Assembly: GCA_002506755.1 (NCBI GenBank)
Contig: DAYD01000008.1
Span: 29,601-93,600 of the forward strand
Origin: Euryarchaeota archaeon UBA462
Lineage (GTDB): Archaea > Thermoplasmatota > Poseidoniia > Poseidoniales > Thalassarchaeaceae
Direction: 5' to 3'
Length of the DNA: 64,000 nt
Shown here piece by piece: positions 43,278-50,451 of the stretch. The stretch's first letter is position 1; each line of letters starts with the position of its first letter. A program made the translations under genes and the position numbers. The notes below the pieces were generated by a model, which was not told the DNA's origin, ran no database searches, and worked only from the letters and a program-made list of their open reading frames with translations.

Positions 43278-43278
43278 T
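43271..43278 (+). promoter_or_regulatory. Shine-Dalgarno of crtI
   Basis: GGAGTGAT three bases before ATG 43282, overlapping the end of the UbiB-family gene. It supports translation of crtI from a polycistronic mRNA. Confidence 0.5.
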
Positions 43279-43281
43279 AAA

Positions 43282-44838
43282 ATGACAGAAGAAAGTGATG
43301 TAGTGATAGTAGGTGCAGGGCCGGGGGGGTTGGCATGCTCTATGCTGCTGGCAAAGGCAGGTGTCAAGGTCACGATACTTGAGAAATCGGATGCTGTGGG
43401 AGGCAGAACTCGGGTATTCGAAAAAGACGGATACAAGTTTGACAACGGACCTACTTTCTTCCACTACCCTGAGATAGCTGAGGAAATTTTCGATGCCTTG
43501 GGCCTTGATGCTCACGAAGAGCTAGGACTAATTCCCCTCAATCCAAACTACCGCTTGGTCTTCGGTTCCGGTGGAAGCCTCAATGCTAACACTGACCTGG
43601 AGGATATGGTAAATCAGATACGTGATCTATGCGGAGAAAAAAATGCAGAGGGTTTCAGGAGATATATACAGGACAATAGGACAAAAATGCGTCTTTCGAA
43701 AAATTGTCTTAATACCCCTTGGAAAGGTCCTATGGATTTGCTAAACAGGAGGGCGCTGAGAGTTGCAAGGGTCCTCCGTCCATGGAGGAGCGTTTCGTCA
43801 GACCTATCAAAGATGTTCGATGATGAGAGGATGCAACTTGCCATGTCATTCCAAACCAAATACTTGGGAATGAGTCCATTTCACGCTCCCAGCCTATTTA
43901 CCATCCTTGCATATCTTGAGTACGAGCACGGAGTCTTCCACACTGTCGGAGGCCTTGGATCGATAACAGAGAAAATGGGCAACATAGCCGAGGGTCTTGG
44001 GGTAGATATACGCCTCAATGAGCCTGTTAGCGAGTTTATATTCGAGGGCAAAACGGTGATTGGTGCTAAGACCGAAAAGGGGACATACAAAGCTGAAAGG
44101 TTCGTGATGAATGTCGATTTTGCAACCGGCATGAAGGGACTAATTCCAGACAAACTAAGAAAGAAGTGGTCTGATAAAAAGCTGGACAAAAAAACCTACT
44201 CCTGCTCAACTTACATGCTTTACTTGGGAGTTGACAAACTCTACGATACCCCTCATCATCAAATCTACGCCGCGAAGGACTACCAGAAGAATTTGAAGGA
44301 GGTGACGGAAAACAAGGTCACGTGGGATGACCCCTCTGTTTATGCGCAGAACGCATGCGTCACTGACCCATCGATGGCTCCCGATGGGCACTCAACGGTC
44401 TATGTTCTTGTACCTGCGAGCAGCTCTCATCCCGGCATAAATTGGGACGAAATCAAATACGATTACATGGATGTAATTCTTAAACAGTTAGAGCATCTAG
44501 GGTTCAAGGATCTGAAGAGTCACATAGTTTCGACTACAATTGTCACCCCTGATGACTGGGCCTCTAGGGACATATACAAGGGAGCTGTTTTCAATCTCGC
44601 TCACGGTCTTGACCAGATGCTTTGGCGCAGGCCGCAAAATAAATTCGAAGAGCTCGAGAAATTATACCTAGTCGGGGGGGGAACCCATCCCGGAAGCGGA
44701 CTGCCGACGATTTTAGAGAGCGGGAGAATTTCTGCTAAGATGATTTGCGCGGATTTGGGGATAGACCCAGACTGGAACGGGTCAGATCCGTGGTTTGAGG
44801 ACTTGAAAAGGCCAAAACTCAAGTCAGGTGCGGTATAG
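43282..44838 (+). CDS. crtI: Phytoene desaturase-type carotenoid oxidoreductase (CrtI family)
   Basis: 518 residues. The N-terminal FAD motif is VVIVGAGPGGLACSMLLAKAG followed by TILEKSDAVGGRT, then the CrtI-like KFDNGPTFFHYPEIAEEIF. The C-terminal family motif is LYLVGGGTHPGSGLPTILESG near residue 455, the GxxTHPGxGxP signature of carotene desaturases and isomerases. Reactions in the family include desaturation of phytoene to lycopene and later modification or isomerisation. The exact step is not readable. It is flanked by UbiB-family (4 bp) and ABA4-like (8 bp) genes. A retinal or C40 carotenoid pathway would fit marine Thermoplasmatota that use rhodopsins, but no rhodopsin is in this window. 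Confidence 0.9.
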   Translation: MTEESDVVIVGAGPGGLACSMLLAKAGVKVTILEKSDAVGGRTRVFEKDGYKFDNGPTFFHYPEIAEEIFDALGLDAHEELGLIPLNPNYRLVFGSGGSLNANTDLEDMVNQIRDLCGEKNAEGFRRYIQDNRTKMRLSKNCLNTPWKGPMDLLNRRALRVARVLRPWRSVSSDLSKMFDDERMQLAMSFQTKYLGMSPFHAPSLFTILAYLEYEHGVFHTVGGLGSITEKMGNIAEGLGVDIRLNEPVSEFIFEGKTVIGAKTEKGTYKAERFVMNVDFATGMKGLIPDKLRKKWSDKKLDKKTYSCSTYMLYLGVDKLYDTPHHQIYAAKDYQKNLKEVTENKVTWDDPSVYAQNACVTDPSMAPDGHSTVYVLVPASSSHPGINWDEIKYDYMDVILKQLEHLGFKDLKSHIVSTTIVTPDDWASRDIYKGAVFNLAHGLDQMLWRRPQNKFEELEKLYLVGGGTHPGSGLPTILESGRISAKMICADLGIDPDWNGSDPWFEDLKRPKLKSGAV

Positions 44839-44846
44839 GGAAGAGT

Positions 44847-45284
44847 ATGGACATCTACGATCTCTCTTTCTTCCTCAGCACGATTTGGGTGGGCCCCTTC
44901 TGGTTCGGAATGCTGGCTTACCCTGATCACGAATTAACCAATAAGGCAATGAATAGCCCCATTTTCTTCATAGGACCGATAGCAATATGGTGGGCATTAA
45001 TGGCTTCGAATCCACAAGCACTGCTGGACTTCGCCGTTGACTCAATGGACCCAACTAACGTATTGGCCGGCCTAGCCGACCTCTTGGCCACACGCGCGGG
45101 TGCAGCAGCGGCCTGGGCTCATTTCGTAGCTGGGGATATAGTAGTAACAAGATGGATGTGGAAGAGGTGCATGGAATACGGAAGCGAGAGGTGGATCACT
45201 ACAACCAGTGTATTCTTTGGAGTTATGCTCATGCCAGTAGGGGTTTTGATTCACCTCGCCCTTGTGCGTGAAAAGCAGAATTGA
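44847..45284 (+). CDS. ABA4-like (DUF4281) membrane protein
   Basis: 145 residues with four hydrophobic segments (about 4-24, 38-58, 83-103, 117-138). It matches the DUF4281/ABA4 pattern. SFFLSTIWVGPFWFGMLAYP is near the start. AWAHFVAGDIVVTRWMWKRC carries the conserved W-x-H-x-x-x-x-D and an Arg-rich loop. LMPVGVLIHLAL is the final P-x-G-x-L helix. Plant ABA4 is required to make neoxanthin from violaxanthin and also stabilises carotenoid pools. Position directly after crtI (8 bp) supports a carotenoid role. ABA4 biochemistry is poorly known, so only the family is asserted. Confidence 0.75.
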   Translation: MDIYDLSFFLSTIWVGPFWFGMLAYPDHELTNKAMNSPIFFIGPIAIWWALMASNPQALLDFAVDSMDPTNVLAGLADLLATRAGAAAAWAHFVAGDIVVTRWMWKRCMEYGSERWITTTSVFFGVMLMPVGVLIHLALVREKQN

Positions 45285-45288
45285 TAGC

Positions 45289-45702
45289 ATGCAAGACTGG
45301 TTGGAACACCTTGTAGCTATTTCATATGGAATGTGGTTAACATGGGTTGGAATCCAGCACTTTCTAGATCCTGAGTGGTTTGAGCCAATAGTGCCAAAAT
45401 CACTAGGGGACCCTACTTTTTGGGTCTATGCCAGTGGTGTCTTCGAGATTATCCTTGGAATAGGGGTCGCTCTTCCTTGGTTTAGGAAGGAGGCTGCTTT
45501 GGGTCTGGTTGTGATGCTTGTAATTCTATACTGGGCTAACCTAAATATGTGGGTTAATGAAATCCCTCTGAATGGAAGAACCTATGCTACCCACTGGCAT
45601 GTATTGCGTGGCCTAGGGCAGTTTGTGCTGATTTGGGTCGCACTATGGCTAGGGGGTTGGGAGACTGGCCAAAGGCTAGTATCTTGGATACGATCGGGCT
45701 AG
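45289..45702 (+). CDS. DoxX-like four-TM protein
   Basis: 137 residues from ATG 45289, 4 bp after the ABA4-like stop; a TTG at 45262 would overlap that gene. Four hydrophobic segments. The N-terminus reads YGMWLTWVGIQHFLDPEWFEPIVPK, the QHF-x-x-P-x-x-F-x-x-x-VP motif of DoxX/DoxD-like proteins, followed by YASGVFEIILGIGVALPWF. DoxX-type proteins occur as membrane subunits of quinone-linked oxidoreductases, but most are uncharacterised. In this cluster it could be a membrane partner for the neighbouring desaturase or Rieske protein. That idea is context only. Confidence 0.7.
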   Translation: MQDWLEHLVAISYGMWLTWVGIQHFLDPEWFEPIVPKSLGDPTFWVYASGVFEIILGIGVALPWFRKEAALGLVVMLVILYWANLNMWVNEIPLNGRTYATHWHVLRGLGQFVLIWVALWLGGWETGQRLVSWIRSG

Positions 45703-45730
45703 CATTTTGTGCGACTATCAAAAACTATGG

Positions 45731-45737
45731 TATATAT
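45731..45737 (+). promoter_or_regulatory. TATA box before the 26-codon ORF
   Basis: TATATAT, the clearest TATA box seen in the window, centred 26 nt before ATG 45760. It would start a leaderless RNA at that ATG, and is also the likely promoter for the downstream SDR and Rieske genes. Confidence 0.6.
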
Positions 45738-45759
45738 GATAAAGTAGTCATCTAATCTC

Positions 45760-45840
45760 ATGAGTGAGCAAGAAAACGATGCCCTGTGGACTAGATTAGA
45801 ATCACAGTTGAAGGATTGGATCAAAGAGTCTAGCTCGTAG
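45760..45840 (+). CDS. Small ORF, 26 aa, probably leaderless
   Basis: Encodes 26 residues: MSEQENDALWTRLESQLKDW and then IKESSS. It is an amphipathic, acidic helix by composition, with no hydrophobic segment. Support for translation is the strong TATA box centred 26 nt upstream, putting the RNA start at the ATG. It also sits on the transcript 14 bp before the SDR gene, whose Shine-Dalgarno begins 4 bases after this stop codon. It may be a small protein or a leader peptide that couples to the SDR. No family recognised. Confidence 0.5.
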   Translation: MSEQENDALWTRLESQLKDWIKESSS

Positions 45841-45843
45841 TTT

Positions 45844-45850
45844 GAGGTGA
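45844..45850 (+). promoter_or_regulatory. Shine-Dalgarno of the SDR gene
   Basis: GAGGTGA four bases before ATG 45855. It fixes the SDR start at the ATG instead of the in-frame TTG at 45852. Confidence 0.7.
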
Positions 45851-45854
45851 ATTG

Positions 45855-46580
45855 ATGGGGTCCTACCTACTAGTCGGCGGAAGCAGTGATATTGGGTTGC
45901 ATCTGTCCAAGATGTTGATTGAAGGTGGAAACAAAGTCACGCTGCTTGTGCGTGATGAGTCGAGACTAGTGGAATTGCCGAAAGATAGCGTGCAGATACT
46001 CGTCGGAGATGCTAACGACGAGGGTCGTGTCCTGGAAGCTGTTCAGTCCTGTTTATCGAAAGGAAATGGAATTAACGGAGTGGCGCATCTCGTTGGATCT
46101 TTTTCAGTGAGGCCGCCCCATGCAATGAGCAAGGATTCCTTCGAACAAGTGATTTCAACTAATCTAACTAGCGCATTCGTGACTCTATCAATCGCCTGTA
46201 AGCAAATGCTTAGAACCGGTGGAGGAAGGGTTGTTTTTACCTCTAGCATAGCCGGTAGTCTTGGCTTAGTGAACCACGAGGCCATATCTGCCGCGAAAGG
46301 AGGAGTTGAATCTATGGTCAGATCGGCTGCTGCGACCTATAGCAAGAGGGGAATAAGAGTAAACGCGGTAGCACCCGGTTTAACCAACACAAGGCTTTCA
46401 TCACCGATAACCTCATCAGAAGCCTCTATGGATGCAGCCGTTGAGATGATTCCTCTGAGGAGAATTAATGAGGCTGAGGAGGTGGCATCGACTATCTTTT
46501 GGCTCCTAACTGATGCACCGGACAACATTACAGGTCAGGTCTTTCACCTAGACGGCGGGATGTCCAACGTGAGGAGTTAG
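45855..46580 (+). CDS. SDR-family protein lacking the catalytic tyrosine
   Basis: 241 residues from ATG 45855. The fold is a classical short-chain dehydrogenase. LLVGGSSDIGLHLSKMLIEGG is the dinucleotide loop, and STNLTSAFVTL is the NNAG-region helix. VVFTSSIAGSLG carries the active-site serine, and GIRVNAVAPGLTNTRL and GQVFHLDGGMS close the fold. In the active-site helix, Y-x-x-x-K is replaced by I-S-A-A-K (NHEAISAAKGG), so the proton-donor tyrosine is absent while the lysine stays. Such EAI-x-AAKGG variants recur in the family and may work differently or not as oxidoreductases. It directly abuts the Rieske gene. Confidence 0.85.
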   Translation: MGSYLLVGGSSDIGLHLSKMLIEGGNKVTLLVRDESRLVELPKDSVQILVGDANDEGRVLEAVQSCLSKGNGINGVAHLVGSFSVRPPHAMSKDSFEQVISTNLTSAFVTLSIACKQMLRTGGGRVVFTSSIAGSLGLVNHEAISAAKGGVESMVRSAAATYSKRGIRVNAVAPGLTNTRLSSPITSSEASMDAAVEMIPLRRINEAEEVASTIFWLLTDAPDNITGQVFHLDGGMSNVRS

Positions 46581-46937
46581 ATGAGGTGGAGAGACGCTAT
46601 CAGAATCTCAAAGCTCAAGTCCGGTAAACCAAGGATGGCAACTATTGGTCTAAAGACCCTAATGATAGTAGAATATGAAGGTGATTATCACGCCACTGAG
46701 GGACTTTGCCGTCACATGAGGTGGCCTCTGGGCCTGGGGGGGAAGGTGAAGGATGGATGCATAACATGTCCCTTACACCAAACCACTCATGATCTCAGTG
46801 ATGGTTGTCTTGTTGAGTGGTCACCGTTCCCACTATTTCCTCCCTACGGGAAGCTTGTTGGCAAGCTCTCCAAAAAGAAGGATCTGCCAATTTACGAGAC
46901 CCGGTTGAAAGGAGGCTTCGTTCAGGTCAGGATTTGA
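46581..46937 (+). CDS. Rieske [2Fe-2S] ferredoxin-like protein
   Basis: 118 residues. The cluster ligands are C-x-H in EGLCRHMRWPLGLGG (near residue 43) and C-x2-H in ITCPLHQTTHDLSDG (near residue 64), with the spacing typical of Rieske domains. This is a stand-alone soluble domain, like the ferredoxins that feed ring-hydroxylating oxygenases, with no catalytic non-haem iron domain. No base separates it from the SDR stop. Its end overlaps the convergent phosphatase by 11 bp. In the cluster it could supply electrons to a carotenoid-modifying enzyme; no reductase gene is adjacent. Confidence 0.85.
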   Translation: MRWRDAIRISKLKSGKPRMATIGLKTLMIVEYEGDYHATEGLCRHMRWPLGLGGKVKDGCITCPLHQTTHDLSDGCLVEWSPFPLFPPYGKLVGKLSKKKDLPIYETRLKGGFVQVRI

Positions 46938-47742
46938 CTATCTTTTCTATCTCCGAAATCAAACCTGTTTGAAGGTCATATGCTGTAATTCTAGGCCTGT
47001 AAACGGGGTCTTCCAGTACTATTCCAGTGTCAATTAATAATACCGATGGTCTACCATCTTTTAGGGCTACTTCGCTCATCCATATCCCTCCCTCCGGAGG
47101 TTCAATACCGAATCGGGATAGCATTTGAACCGGTGTGTGTCCTGCAATAACCTGTCTGAACTCATCCAAAGGTCTGGTTGCAAGAAATGCCTCTCTGGAC
47201 TTGAGTCGGTCCTCGTCCGACTGCTCCTCCAATGGAATGTTGACCCTGTAACCGGAATGACATATCCGAAACCTATCGATTACTACCTCTGTAGGCAAAG
47301 AGTCGGTAAAATCGAGCCATTGAACTGCATTGTCCCATTTCTCCTTGTTGCTTTCCCCTGGCATTGATTCTAATGTTGCTCTACCTCCAATCTTGTTCAG
47401 CCAGAATGCCTCTCTGTTGGGGTCGCCTCCTAGCGCTTCAGACATAATTAGCTCATGATTCCCCTTTAGGGAGAAAATTTGCTCGGATTCACTTACAAGG
47501 GATAGTGTTCCATGGCTGTCCGCACCCCTATCTACGAGGTCGCCAACACAAAGCACCATGTCACTCTTAGAGATCTTGAGCGACTCTAGGAGCATTTCGA
47601 ATTCCTGTCTATAGCCGTGAACATCACCAATGACCCATACTGAGCTGCCCCTATCTAGTGTAGACTGAAGGGCCTCCTCCAAATCTGGATCACGATGATT
47701 GGCCACTACCCTACTCCTCTTCTTCCTTGGTGTTTGAACCAT
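46927..47742 (-). CDS. PPP-type metallophosphoesterase
   Basis: 271 residues from ATG 47742, overlapping the upstream 4-TM gene by 32 bp; GTG 47706 would avoid the overlap and still keep every motif. The metal and active-site motifs of calcineurin-like PPP enzymes are complete. They are VIGDVHGYRQEF (near 36), VLCVGDLVDRGADS (near 65), FSLKGNHELIM (near 90), ICHSGYRV (near 162) and VIAGHTPVQ (near 198). This is the bacterial ApaH/PrpA-like size class, acting as a protein phosphatase or Ap4A hydrolase. Third gene of a minus-strand module with a membrane winged-helix protein and a 4-TM protein. Confidence 0.88.
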   Translation of the reverse strand: MVQTPRKKRSRVVANHRDPDLEEALQSTLDRGSSVWVIGDVHGYRQEFEMLLESLKISKSDMVLCVGDLVDRGADSHGTLSLVSESEQIFSLKGNHELIMSEALGGDPNREAFWLNKIGGRATLESMPGESNKEKWDNAVQWLDFTDSLPTEVVIDRFRICHSGYRVNIPLEEQSDEDRLKSREAFLATRPLDEFRQVIAGHTPVQMLSRFGIEPPEGGIWMSEVALKDGRPSVLLIDTGIVLEDPVYRPRITAYDLQTGLISEIEKIVKS

Positions 47743-48136
47743 TTGGCAGAACCATAGCGAGAATTAGAATAGCTGGGATCAGGATGATTATGATTCCTAG
47801 AGCGTTCTCTGCTGGCAAGTCAGAAGAAAGAGGTATCGAAGGCTCGATAATCATTCCAATTAGAAACATCGCAATCATCAATGCAGCTATTCTCAAATTT
47901 TCCACTGACAGCTGAATCGGCGCTCTTCCAATCTGCGAGACCATCATTAGTAGAAGTGCCACTATCAATATCATTAGTGGAATAGTTGTTGTTTGAACAC
48001 CTTGGCCTAGACCACTGCCCTGTTCTAGAGAAGCCTCCATGATAGTCAGTGCTCTGAAAGTAAGCGCTAGTATTACTATCGCCAAACCTGCTATGAAGAG
48101 CATCCGGCGGTCCTGCTCCTCACTCTTGTCGCTCAT
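47711..48136 (-). CDS. Hypothetical four-TM protein
   Basis: 141 residues. Four hydrophobic segments at about 12-30, 48-68, 80-98 and 110-132, with short loops and an acidic tail (KEEEE). No motif recognised. Its ATG overlaps the stop of the upstream winged-helix membrane protein by 4 bp, and its own end overlaps the phosphatase start. Translational coupling through the three genes implies they work together. It could be the membrane platform or sensor partner of the regulator. Confidence 0.65.
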   Translation of the reverse strand: MSDKSEEQDRRMLFIAGLAIVILALTFRALTIMEASLEQGSGLGQGVQTTTIPLMILIVALLLMMVSQIGRAPIQLSVENLRIAALMIAMFLIGMIIEPSIPLSSDLPAENALGIIIILIPAILILAMVLPNGSNTKEEEE

Positions 48137-48582
48137 TTGATATCCTCCGTTAGCTCGATTCTCTTGCCCATGCCATCTCTAATTCTCCTGATGTGGCCGT
48201 CTGCTTCCATTCTCGATAGCAACCTGCTTGCCTTTGAATCTGTGAATCCCAGTTTTTTGACTAAGTCAGCCTGCCACATGGTTGAGTTGTTGGCCATGAG
48301 TATGGATACTATGGAAGCTTGGTCCTCAGATAGCATAGGTCTTCGAAAAGATTCTTGTTGAATGGGTCTCGAGACCCTTCTAGGGTCGTTTAGCCACATT
48401 AAAGAGACTCCTATGATTACACCAACGCTGGCAAGGAACAATGAGTATATGACATAAGAAGCGAAGTAACTTGAGGATTCGGTTTCAAATGTAAATGGTA
48501 CTGAAATTAACAAAACTAACATGAAACCCCCCAAGGACAGGGTGATTCTGGCGACTCTGTCCATTCCGGGGGCGTCATCCAT
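48133..48582 (-). CDS. Membrane-anchored winged-helix (MarR/ArsR-like) regulator
   Basis: 149 residues from ATG 48582 (MDDAPGMDRVARITLS); the frame reaches 48651 but lacks support. Two hydrophobic segments at about 12-30 and 40-62 put the C-terminus in the cytoplasm. The C-terminal 75 residues form a winged helix: LSEDQASIVSILMANNST, then MWQADLVKKLGFTDSKASRLL as the helix-turn-helix, and MEADGHIRRIRDGMGKRIEL as the wing. Such N-terminally anchored HTH proteins are known in archaea. It is followed by a 4-TM protein (4-bp overlap) and a phosphatase. Probably a membrane signal is passed straight to a promoter. Confidence 0.8.
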   Translation of the reverse strand: MDDAPGMDRVARITLSLGGFMLVLLISVPFTFETESSSYFASYVIYSLFLASVGVIIGVSLMWLNDPRRVSRPIQQESFRRPMLSEDQASIVSILMANNSTMWQADLVKKLGFTDSKASRLLSRMEADGHIRRIRDGMGKRIELTEDIK

Positions 48583-48673
48583 AATATGAGCTCGTGGGAC
48601 CGGTGTTGTGAATGTTGGGCGACCCCGTGCACAATGTGCACCGGGCTGCATATGCTTCCTAATTCATTTTGGA

Positions 48674-49777
48674 CTAGTCCGTTTGACAATACTGCCTTTC
48701 CTCGTACCATGTTCCACCACTGGCCTCGCATTCCTCCTGATTGTCTGGATTATCGGCTTCGTCATCATCTCGATCTCTGTCGGTATCGCTCTCGGCCTCA
48801 TCACTTTGGTCGCTGAGGTCGCAAAAGAAGACTCCTTCTCCTCGGTCAACAGCTTCTGTCCAAGTACCCATGCGAGATTCGCATATCTCCTGTGTGATCT
48901 CTATGTGAGGTGCTGGAAGTGGTTCATCAAATTGCTCACATCTGTCAAGCATCTTGCAAAACATATCACTCATTCTGCCTCTAAGGCCCTTTCTCTTGTC
49001 ATGGTCTCTGTCGCATCTCTGATCTTGGGTGCAGTCTCTGTGATGCTCGGCACGGTTTGTCATGTGACCAAGAGCGGTCCTGATAATAGCAGAGTCGGCT
49101 GAGCAATTCTCGTTTTCTAAACAGAATATGATTGATTCTTGGGCGACTGCGAGCTCTGTAGCTTTCTCCTCGGCGAACTCCAATCTGTCTGATTCTTCCC
49201 AGTCCTTCCTCTCATCCCAGTCCTTGTATTTATCATCGCCACAATCGTAGTAATATGTCCCGTTTTCTTCTCTCATGCAAAGCTGATTATCTTCTTCCTT
49301 GTCGGTTAAGACTCCGTCATTAACGGAGTCTGTCCCGTCTAGCTTCGCCTGCATACCATCAATCGCCAATGTTAGCTTCTCAATCATCTCTGAGAGCTCG
49401 TGCTTCTTTGCTGTGCAATTCTCGCTATCAAGGCAGAATTGGAAAGCCATGATTAGGTTAAGATCGATTTCGACCCTCTTCTCGAGGTGTTCGGTCCTGT
49501 CCTCCATCCTGTCGTTCATTCGGCTCTTCATTGCCTTCCTGATGTGCTTGCCCATTGGCTTATCCTCAGATTCCTTCTCATCCCAAGTGTCTTCTCCAGT
49601 GATGTCGTCAACGGCTCCCTCAAAGGGGTCAGCCTCTGCATACACTGGAGCGGCATACTCTTCCAGCGTGGCGCTTACCGATGCTCCGGCCAGCAGGGAA
49701 ACCACAGCAAGGGCGATTACGCCCATTCTTATGCCCGTTCTTTTTTGCTGAATATAGCTGTTCCTTTTCTGTTCCAT
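48674..49777 (-). CDS. Acidic secreted protein with internal duplications
   Basis: 367 residues. A signal-peptide-like segment lies at about 15-36 (IRMGVIALAVVSLLAG, then SVSA). The mature part is highly charged and helical with paired cysteines. Two internal duplications are visible. MAFQFCLDSENCTAKKHEL recurs as ESIIFCLENENCSADSAII about 110 residues later. ICESRMGTWTEA recurs near the end as ECEASGGTWYEE. A very acidic Asp/Arg run (SDTDRDRDDDEADN) lies near the C-terminus. No family recognised. An extracellular metal-binding or disulphide-linked scaffold is possible. Divergent from the plastocyanin gene, 116 bp apart, sharing that upstream region. Confidence 0.7.
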   Translation of the reverse strand: MEQKRNSYIQQKRTGIRMGVIALAVVSLLAGASVSATLEEYAAPVYAEADPFEGAVDDITGEDTWDEKESEDKPMGKHIRKAMKSRMNDRMEDRTEHLEKRVEIDLNLIMAFQFCLDSENCTAKKHELSEMIEKLTLAIDGMQAKLDGTDSVNDGVLTDKEEDNQLCMREENGTYYYDCGDDKYKDWDERKDWEESDRLEFAEEKATELAVAQESIIFCLENENCSADSAIIRTALGHMTNRAEHHRDCTQDQRCDRDHDKRKGLRGRMSDMFCKMLDRCEQFDEPLPAPHIEITQEICESRMGTWTEAVDRGEGVFFCDLSDQSDEAESDTDRDRDDDEADNPDNQEECEASGGTWYEERQYCQTD

Positions 49778-49865
49778 TGCTCTTCACCTTTATTTTCACT
49801 AGTTGCAAAAGGATATCATTATCTGGTCCAAATGATCAATAATCAACGCAAAAAGCCGCAAAAGG

Positions 49866-49873
49866 TGTATACC
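49866..49873 (+). promoter_or_regulatory. TATA-like box of the plastocyanin gene
   Basis: TGTATACC centred about 25 nt before ATG 49894. It sits inside a short inverted repeat (GGTGT with ACACC, 49864-49882) that could be an operator. An 8-bp direct repeat GCAAAAGG occurs here and about 50 bp away toward the divergent gene. Confidence 0.45.
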
Positions 49874-49893
49874 GTTGACACCTCCAAATACCA

Positions 49894-50451
49894 ATGAGTA
49901 GGCTATTCCCGGTAGTCGTCTTTCTCCTGACGCTAATTGTTCCGGGGTCATTATCCCAGGTATCCGATACACAGGAAGTGGTGGTAACTGTCGATAGCAC
50001 CAACCTCAGGTTCTCCCCTTCATCGGTCACAATAGAAGAGGGGGACTCTGTTAGATTTTTTTGGAGTGGGGAGCTTCTGGCTCATAATGCCGTAGCGGAG
50101 GAGGGGATATTCGACTCTGGTGAGGCCTCTAGGAACGTCGACTACTCCTTTACGTTTGAAATTGGGACCAATGGCACTTACCAGTACGTTTGCGAGCCTC
50201 ATGAATCAGTGGGAATGGTTGGGACTGTTGTGGTCGAGCCTACTACAAGTCCTGAGATTCCTCAGCCGGATGATGACATCGGAGGAGAGGAGGATGCTAG
50301 TGGAGGGGAAACGTGGATCCCGTTCTTTGGGTTAGAGCTTATCATTCTGACGTTGCTTGCTGGTCTAATTTTCCATCTTGGCAGAACTCAGGGTATTGGT
50401 GATGTCAGGCTCTCAGGTATGTCAAAAGATAACAATGATTCCGAAACCTAG
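49894..50451 (+). CDS. Membrane-anchored plastocyanin-like blue copper protein
   Basis: 185 residues. Signal peptide about 1-22. Cupredoxin domain at about 28-115: TIEEGDSVRFFW, then LLAHNAVAEEG (first His ligand), and YQYVCEPHESVGMVGTVVVE with Cys, second His and Met. All four type-1 copper ligands are there. A Pro/Asp/Glu/Gly linker follows, then a TM helix (about 142-162, LELIILTLLAGLIFHLG) and a short cytoplasmic tail. It should carry electrons on the outer face of the membrane. The TATA box at 49866 implies a leaderless mRNA. Its stop overlaps the convergent aminotransferase end by 4 bp. Confidence 0.92.
   Translation: MSRLFPVVVFLLTLIVPGSLSQVSDTQEVVVTVDSTNLRFSPSSVTIEEGDSVRFFWSGELLAHNAVAEEGIFDSGEASRNVDYSFTFEIGTNGTYQYVCEPHESVGMVGTVVVEPTTSPEIPQPDDDIGGEEDASGGETWIPFFGLELIILTLLAGLIFHLGRTQGIGDVRLSGMSKDNNDSET

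Noticed and set aside
49299..49751. Plus-strand 150-aa ORF opposite the acidic secreted protein
   Set aside because: It is a shadow frame, Ser/Phe-rich; the minus-strand frame has a signal peptide and duplicated motifs.
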